From: Sphingosinicella sp. CPCC 101087
GTDB lineage: Bacteria > Pseudomonadota > Alphaproteobacteria > Sphingomonadales > Sphingomonadaceae
NCBI RefSeq assembly: GCF_004151485.1
Contig: NZ_SBFF01000013.1
Location: 62,402-126,401 of the forward strand
Direction of reading: 5' to 3'
DNA: 64,000 nucleotides
Positions within the stretch are counted from its first letter, which is position 1. Each line of letters begins with the position of its first letter. The position numbers and the translations under genes were made by a program. The notes under the pieces were generated by a model that worked only from the letters and a program-made list of their open reading frames with translations, made no database searches and was not told the origin of the DNA. Below, in pieces: positions 59,047 to 64,000 of the stretch.

Positions 59047-60918
59047 ATGCTCAACCTGACCGACATCATTGTCCGCCTCGGCGGGCGGACGATCCTCGAC
59101 GGCGCTTCCGCCAGCCTGCCGCCGCGCGGGCGGATCGGGCTGATCGGGCGAAACGGGGCGGGAAAGACGACCCTGGTGCGGGTCGTCGCCGGAATGCTCG
59201 AACCCGATGCCGGCGAGCTGCGCATGCCGCGGGGGAGCCGCATCGGCTACATCGCCCAGGAGGCGCCGGGCGGAAGCGCCACGCCGTTCGAGACGGTGCT
59301 TGCCGCCGATACCGAGCGCGCGACCCTGCTCGCCGAGAGCGAGCATAGCGAGGACCCGGACCGGCTGGGCGAGCTGCACGAACGGCTGAACGCGATCGAC
59401 GCCCATTCGGCGCCGGCGCGGGCGGCGCGGATCCTGGTCGGGCTCGGCTTCGACGAGGAAGCGCAGCACCGGCCGCTCGACACTTTCTCGGGCGGCTGGC
59501 GGATGCGGGTGGCGCTCGCTTCCTTGCTCTTCTCGGCGCCGGACCTGCTGCTGCTCGACGAGCCTTCGAACCACCTCGACCTGGAGGCTGTGCTGTGGCT
59601 CGAGGATTTCCTCAAATCCTATCCCGCCACCATCCTGCTGGTCAGCCACGAGCGCGACTTCCTCAACAATGTCGTCGATCACATCCTCCATCTCGAGCGC
59701 GGCAAGCTGACCCTCTATCCGGGCGGCTACGACGCGTTCGAGCGGCAGCGCGCCGAGCGGCAGGCGCAGCTCGCCTCCGCCCGGGAGCGGCAGGAGGCGC
59801 AGCGCGCGAAGCTGCAGGACTATATCGCCCGCAACAAGGCGCGCGCCTCGACCGCCAAGCAGGCCCAGTCGCGGGTCAAGGCGCTGGCGCGGATGCAGCC
59901 GATCGCCGAGCTGCTCGACGATCCGTCGCTGAGCTTCGATTTTCCGAGCCCGGAGGCGCTTCGGCCGCCGCTGGTGACGCTCGACCATACGGCCGTCGGC
60001 TATGACGGCGTTCCGGTCCTCCGGAAGCTCGACCTCCGGCTCGATCCGGACGACCGCGTCGCCCTGCTCGGCCGCAACGGCAACGGCAAGACGACGCTGG
60101 CGCGGCTGCTCGCCGCACAGCTGAAGCCGATCGAGGGCGAGATGAACGCCAGCGGCAAGATGCGCGTCGGCTATTTCACCCAGTATCAGGTCGAGGAGCT
60201 GGACCGGGGCGAGACGCCGCTCCAGCACATGACCCGGCTGATGCCGGGGGCGAGCCCGTCGGCGGTGCGCGCGCAGCTCGGCCGGTTCGGATTCGGCGGC
60301 GCGAAGGCGACGACGGAGGTCGGCAAGCTTTCGGGCGGCGAGCGGGCGCGGCTGGCGCTCGCCTTGATCACCCGCGACGCGCCGCACATGCTGATCCTCG
60401 ACGAGCCGACCAACCATCTGGACGTCGATGCGCGCGAGGCCCTGATCCAGGCGCTCAACGCCTATGAAGGCGCGGTGGTGATCGTCAGCCACGACCGGCA
60501 CATGATCGAGACGACCGCGGACCGGCTGGTGCTGGTCGACGGCGGCACGGCCCGCGAATATGACGGATCGCTCGACGACTATATCGCCTTCGTGCTTCAG
60601 GGCGACGCGCGCGAGGCCGGCAAGGCCGAGGCGAAGATCGACCGCAAGGCGGCGCGGCGCGCGGCGGCCGAGGCGCGGGAGAAGAGCGCGGCGCTGAGGC
60701 GGCGCGCCAAGGAGGCGGAAGCGGAGCTGGCGCGGCTGACCGAGCAGAAGAGCGCGATCGACCGGGCAATGTTCGACCCTTCCTCGGCGGAGGCGGCGCT
60801 GGCGAAGCTGACCATGAGCGAGCTGATGAAGAAGCGCGCGCAGGTCGAGGCCAGGATCGAAGAGATCGAGGCGGAGTGGCTGGACGCGAACGAGGCGCTG
60901 GAGCGGATCGCGGCCTGA
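59047..60918 (+). CDS. ABC-F family ATPase (Uup/YheS-like)
   Basis: A 623-residue soluble protein with two ATPase domains and no membrane helices. The first Walker A 'GRNGAGKTT' is at 34-42 and the second 'GRNGNGKTT' near 341-349. Signatures are 'FSGGWRMRVALASLL' and 'LSGGERARLALALI', Walker B 'LLLLDEPSNHLDLEA' and 'MLILDEPTNHLDVDA'. The linker is charged, and a C-terminal coiled coil extends about 90 residues ('RKAARRAAAEAREKSAALRR'). ABC-F proteins act on ribosomes or in DNA metabolism. The start at 59047 gives the standard N-terminus 'MLNLTDIIVRLGGRTILDGA'. Confidence 0.94.
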   Translation: MLNLTDIIVRLGGRTILDGASASLPPRGRIGLIGRNGAGKTTLVRVVAGMLEPDAGELRMPRGSRIGYIAQEAPGGSATPFETVLAADTERATLLAESEHSEDPDRLGELHERLNAIDAHSAPARAARILVGLGFDEEAQHRPLDTFSGGWRMRVALASLLFSAPDLLLLDEPSNHLDLEAVLWLEDFLKSYPATILLVSHERDFLNNVVDHILHLERGKLTLYPGGYDAFERQRAERQAQLASARERQEAQRAKLQDYIARNKARASTAKQAQSRVKALARMQPIAELLDDPSLSFDFPSPEALRPPLVTLDHTAVGYDGVPVLRKLDLRLDPDDRVALLGRNGNGKTTLARLLAAQLKPIEGEMNASGKMRVGYFTQYQVEELDRGETPLQHMTRLMPGASPSAVRAQLGRFGFGGAKATTEVGKLSGGERARLALALITRDAPHMLILDEPTNHLDVDAREALIQALNAYEGAVVIVSHDRHMIETTADRLVLVDGGTAREYDGSLDDYIAFVLQGDAREAGKAEAKIDRKAARRAAAEAREKSAALRRRAKEAEAELARLTEQKSAIDRAMFDPSSAEAALAKLTMSELMKKRAQVEARIEEIEAEWLDANEALERIAA

Positions 60919-60979
60919 TCGACTCGCCAAGGCGGGGCGAGAGCCGGCGGGGGCGTGCCGGAAAGGCCGACCGTCGCGC

Positions 60980-61543
60980 CTAGGCGGTCTCGTAGCGGAG
61001 CAGTAGGATGTCCGAAGCGAAAGGCCGGCATTCGACCAGCTTCATCGCCGCCTTCACGCCGTCCGGGAACAGCCGCTTTCCCGCGCCGAGGACGACAGGA
61101 TAGACCATCAGCCGGAACTCATCGATGAGCCCGTGCGGCATCAGGGCGTGAGCGACGGACGCGCTGCCGTAGACGAGTATGTCTCCGTCGGTCGCCGCCT
61201 TCACCTTTCTCACATCGTCGACGATGTCGCCCCTGAGCACAGTGGAGTTGCTCCAATCGGCTCTCTCGAGCGTCGTGGAGGCGACATATTTTGGCAGGCT
61301 GTTCATGCGGTCGGCAAATTCGGTCTTCACCATCGGCCAGACCGCCGCAAAGGCTTCGTAGGTGCGGCGGCCGAGCAGGATGGCGCCGCTCTCCTCCAGC
61401 TCCCGATGCTTGAACGCGTCCCCTTCCTCGCCGCGGCTGTAGGGGCCGGTCCAGTCCCCGAGGCCGCTATCCTCCATGCCGACGGGATCCTCGATCACCC
61501 CGTCCAGCGACACATAATCGGTCACGACAAGTCGTCCGGCCAT
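60980..61543 (-). CDS. Dihydrofolate-reductase-like (RibD C-terminal fold) protein
   Basis: A 187-residue protein. 'LVVTDYVSLDGVIEDPVGME' opens it, 'SGAILLGRRTYEAFAAVWP' follows, then 'DGDILVYGSASVAHALMPHG' and 'DEFRLMVYPVVLGAGKRLF', the NADPH-binding and closing strands of RibD_C/DHFR-like proteins. The start has 'GAAAGGAAGTCAGGA' upstream. It is close behind the AraC regulator gene on the same strand (93 bases), a common pairing. The substrate is unknown. Confidence 0.9.
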   Translation of the reverse strand: MAGRLVVTDYVSLDGVIEDPVGMEDSGLGDWTGPYSRGEEGDAFKHRELEESGAILLGRRTYEAFAAVWPMVKTEFADRMNSLPKYVASTTLERADWSNSTVLRGDIVDDVRKVKAATDGDILVYGSASVAHALMPHGLIDEFRLMVYPVVLGAGKRLFPDGVKAAMKLVECRPFASDILLLRYETA

Positions 61544-61636
61544 TCCTGACTTCCTTTCACCCGGCGCCGCTCGCCGTCACAGGGATGGCAGGTTGATCGA
61601 AGGGCGGCGCATTGTCTTGAACGAAAGCGACGAAAC

Positions 61637-62323
61637 TCACCGCGCCTCCCTCGCGATCTGCGCCGGCGTCTGGCCGACGAAGCGCTTCAGCGAACGGGTG
61701 AGATGGGCCTGGTCGGAATAGCCGGCGCGCATCACGGCGTCGAAAATGGTTGCGCCCCCGTCCAGGAGCGCCGCAGCCTTCCGCGCCCGCTCGATCTGCC
61801 TGATCGCTCCGAGCGTGAGGCCCGTCGCGCGCCGGACCCGGCGTTCGACGGACCGCCGCGACAGGTCCACCGGTCGGCCCTGCAGGGCATCGCGCACCGC
61901 GGGGTCGTCGACGAGGAGGCCTTCGCGCACCAGTCTCCCGACGAACGCCTCGATGTCGTCGAAGGTCGGGATCTCGAGCACGGAGCCGTTGAGCCGGACG
62001 GCGTTGCCGACGCCGCGGCGAAGGGTCACGTCGCCGTCGACGAGGGAATGCACGGGCAGGTCCGGCAGGAAGGTCCCGGGCCTGAACTCGACCGACATGA
62101 ACTGCGCATCGGCCGGTATCGGGACCGCGCTCGCCCGGGTTTCGGGGCCCCGCACCGTCACATGCGTCCGGCCATCCTGCTTCCAGAAAACGACCAGCCA
62201 ATGGGCTGCGGCGACCGAGATGAAGGAAGGATGCGGAGCGCTCGTCGTTCGCCAGATGCTTCGGACCATGGAATGGCTCGTCTCGCGCGCCTCCAGATGG
62301 AAGATCTTCGTCGCGCGCTGCAT
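61637..62323 (-). CDS. AraC-family transcriptional regulator
   Basis: A 228-residue protein. The N-terminal ligand-sensing region includes 'GPETRASAVPIPADAQFMSV'. The C-terminal HTH pair includes 'LSRRSVERRVRRATGLTLGA', 'IRQIERARKAAALLDGGATI' and 'AGYSDQAHLTRSLKRFVGQT'. The start follows 'GGGAGAGATCC'. The frame ends 'QIAREAR', and another frame directly after continues 'VSFVAFVQDNAPPFDQ', which resembles the last strand of this subfamily, so a recent frameshift near 61637-61650 is possible. It probably controls the adjacent reductase gene. Confidence 0.88.
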   Translation of the reverse strand: MQRATKIFHLEARETSHSMVRSIWRTTSAPHPSFISVAAAHWLVVFWKQDGRTHVTVRGPETRASAVPIPADAQFMSVEFRPGTFLPDLPVHSLVDGDVTLRRGVGNAVRLNGSVLEIPTFDDIEAFVGRLVREGLLVDDPAVRDALQGRPVDLSRRSVERRVRRATGLTLGAIRQIERARKAAALLDGGATIFDAVMRAGYSDQAHLTRSLKRFVGQTPAQIAREAR

Positions 62324-62598
62324 TGGATCTCTCCCGGTCTCCGGCGTCGGTCGCCGAAGCTATGACGCCATCCCTTGCCAGGCGCCACACGCCATCGGCT
62401 CGACGTAGTCCAGGGGCTGCCGAGCGGGCATGGTCCGGCCGCGGCCGCCCTTGCATTCCACTGCCGCACCCCCACTTCAGGAAACTGCTTCGGTCGTAGA
62501 GACGGTCTTCGGCGCTTTTCGGCTCCTTGCTCCTTCTGTCGCCTCCCTGGCACCGGGCTTGCGCCAATTCCGGCGCGCCCGATCGGAAGGAAAATTCC

Positions 62599-62805
62599 AT
62601 GCCCATCGGCAAAGTAAAGTTCTTCAACATCCACAAGGGCTTCGGCTTCATCACGCCGGAAGAAGGCGGCAATGACGCCTTCGTCCATATCAGCGCCGTC
62701 GAGAAGATCGGCCTGAACAGCCTGGCCCAGGACCAGCGCGTTTCCTACGAGCTGCAGACCGATCAGCGCGGCAAGACCAGCGCGGTCCAGCTGCAGACCC
62801 TCTGA
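62599..62805 (+). CDS. Cold-shock protein (CspA family)
   Basis: A 68-residue OB-fold protein that binds single-stranded RNA and DNA. RNP1-like 'KGFGFITPEEG' and RNP2-like 'DAFVHISAVEK' are intact, and the start 'MPIGKVKFFN' is standard. 'CGGAAGG' precedes the ATG. It is a single gene with a 270-base leader, common in cold-shock genes; no specific RNA element was recognised. It may act as a general RNA chaperone. Confidence 0.95.
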   Translation: MPIGKVKFFNIHKGFGFITPEEGGNDAFVHISAVEKIGLNSLAQDQRVSYELQTDQRGKTSAVQLQTL

Positions 62806-62924
62806 TCCGCCTGCCTGGCTTCGCACGGGTTCCGATCCCGTTGCGCCTTCGGGCGCGGCGGAATCCGGCATCGGCCGCGGACGACCCGTTCCGCCCCACC
62901 ATGCCATGACCGGGGAGACCGAAG

Positions 62925-63179
62925 ATGTCGGCCATCAGTGAATTCTACCGCACCCGCGCCGAGGCCGCCCACCGCGACGCCGCGGCCGCGACGCTCGACA
63001 ATGTGCGCGAGCGCCACCTGCGCGCCGCGGCCGCCTGGGAAAAGATGGCCGAGCGCGGCGAGCGGGTCGAGACCGGCCGCGCCAGCCTCGATGCCCACAA
63101 GGCCGCGCTGCGCGCCGAAGCGGCGGCCGACGAGGCAGCCGCCGGGACACCGACGCCTGCGGACGATCCGGCCGCCTGA
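62925..63179 (+). CDS. Small Ala/Glu-rich helical protein, hypothetical
   Basis: An 84-residue protein, almost entirely predicted helix with heptad-like Ala/Arg/Glu pattern ('RHLRAAAAWEKMAERGERVE') and a Pro/Asp tail. 'GGGGAGACCGAAG' lies before the ATG. No family is recognised. The regular amphipathic helix suggests a coiled-coil or small protein-binding role. It lies 119 bases behind the cold-shock gene. Confidence 0.65.
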   Translation: MSAISEFYRTRAEAAHRDAAAATLDNVRERHLRAAAAWEKMAERGERVETGRASLDAHKAALRAEAAADEAAAGTPTPADDPAA

Positions 63180-63286
63180 AGGCATCCAGGCCTGCCGATT
63201 CCGGCTCGCCCCTCGGATAATCGCTTCGGCGCGGCGACGCCGCCATCCTGCTTGCATGAAAGCCTGACATCGCTGACATTCTCCGC

Positions 63287-64000
63287 ATGATGACGGCCGG
63301 TCATCAGAGTGTGCGTGAGAAGGTCGGCTCCGCTTCCGGCGCCTTGCTCGTGCAGGCGCTGATCGGGGCGATGATCCTGTGGGGACTCGGCGCCGACGTG
63401 CGAGGGGCGGTCGAGGCGCCGTTGCGGATGTTCGACGTGCTTCCGCCGCCGCCTCCACCGGAGCCGAAGCCGGTGCAGCCGCCGCCAAGGCAGGAGAGCG
63501 ACACGCGGAACCAGCGCTTCACGCCGCGAGAGGAAGGCGGGGCCGCCCCGCCCAACCTGCGGTCGCAGGCGACGGAGGTGACCGCGCCGGCCCCGGTGAT
63601 CCCGCTGCCCGTGACTCCGCCGATCGTGGCCGCGCCGCGGCCCGCGGCCGGAAACGATCCATCGTCCGGCGCCGCCGAGCGACCCGGCCCCGGAACCGGG
63701 AGCGGCGGGATCGGCGACGGGAGCGGCTCGGGCGCGGGCGGCGGCGGTGGCGGTGGGGGCGGCTACGGCCGGGTGCGCCCGCCGCGGCTGATCCGCGGCG
63801 GCTTTCGCGATTCCGACTTCCCGCCCGGGCTCGGCGAGGCCGGGATCGGCGGCACCGTCTCGGTCATCTTCACCATCCTCCCCGACGGCAACGTGACCGA
63901 CTGCCGGATCACCCGGTCGAGCGGCAGCCCGGCCCTGGACGAGACGACCTGCCGCATCATCGAACGGCGCTATTTCTTCGAGCCCTCGCGCGACGAGTCG
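63287..64000 (+). CDS. Energy transducer TonB-type protein (partial, cut by window end)
   Basis: The frame is open from ATG 63287 to the last base, 238 residues so far. An N-terminal membrane helix ('LLVQALIGAMILWGLGADV') is followed by a Pro-rich spacer ('LPPPPPPEPKPVQPPP'), a Gly-rich run of eight consecutive glycines, and a TonB C-terminal domain: 'GIGGTVSVIFTILPDGNVTD', 'CRITRSSGSPALDETTCRII' and 'ERRYFFEPSR'. TonB passes the proton-gradient energy of ExbBD to outer-membrane receptors such as the one at 16213. A second ATG at 63290 is possible. Confidence 0.9.
   Translation, partial: MMTAGHQSVREKVGSASGALLVQALIGAMILWGLGADVRGAVEAPLRMFDVLPPPPPPEPKPVQPPPRQESDTRNQRFTPREEGGAAPPNLRSQATEVTAPAPVIPLPVTPPIVAAPRPAAGNDPSSGAAERPGPGTGSGGIGDGSGSGAGGGGGGGGGYGRVRPPRLIRGGFRDSDFPPGLGEAGIGGTVSVIFTILPDGNVTDCRITRSSGSPALDETTCRIIERRYFFEPSRDES

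Overview
The window is a high-GC, densely packed bacterial chromosome segment. Gene content points to an alphaproteobacterium of the order Sphingomonadales: a yajC-secD-secF block, an UrcA-family protein, a SWIB-domain protein, a TonB-dependent receptor, a LytS/LytTR pair, a type III polyketide synthase operon, and an alphaproteobacterial LexA box (GAAC-N7-GAAC) in front of uvrA. The order is inferred from this combination; there is no rRNA gene in the window to confirm it.

Layout. 0-15 kb is mostly housekeeping: the end of a DUF2339-type membrane protein, a SnoaL-like protein, tRNA-Pro(GGG), the Sec accessory operon yajC-secD-secF with an Mth938-like gene, a glycosyltransferase, bamD, recN, a dienelactone hydrolase, ligA, a small winged-helix regulator, and hslV/hslU separated by a D-amino-acid-oxidase-like gene. 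15-27.6 kb holds a secreted low-complexity protein with a strong terminator, a TonB-dependent receptor, a SWIB/AAC(3) gene pair, a divergent LD-carboxypeptidase and Mur ligase (a possible murein recycling pair), two hypothetical genes, a LytS-type kinase with its LytTR regulator, an UrcA protein and a SleB-type hydrolase.

27.7-36 kb has two operons on the minus strand. One is type III PKS, methyltransferase and FAD oxidoreductase (a small lipid-quinone or pyrone pathway). The other is BlaI-like repressor, M56 metallopeptidase, secreted repeat protein and a second M56 metallopeptidase. The repeat protein and the first M56 protein share an unusual repeat of about 27 residues centred on 'MRIHxV'. 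36-46.6 kb contains DUF1801, DUF6265, a large secreted esterase, a TetR regulator, a sterol-desaturase/hydrolase pair preceded by a decayed partial copy of the desaturase, and three exported proteins of unknown or poorly known function.

46.9-59 kb is the most plastic part. uvrA is followed by a broken low-molecular-weight phosphatase gene, then a sharply AT-richer two-gene island (DUF262 protein plus RecF/AAA-type ATPase). This looks like a horizontally acquired conflict or defence module and is the best candidate here for a little-described system. The island ends at a truncated, frameshifted VOC/glyoxalase fragment. The same VOC gene end occurs twice more downstream, once intact and once truncated, which suggests recombination between copies. 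59-64 kb returns to ordinary genes: an ABC-F ATPase, a DHFR-like reductase, an AraC regulator, a cold-shock protein, a small Ala-rich protein, and a TonB-type protein cut by the window edge.

I found no CRISPR array, transposase, integrase or rRNA. Very long open frames antisense to secD, ligA and uvrA are high-GC artefacts and are not annotated.
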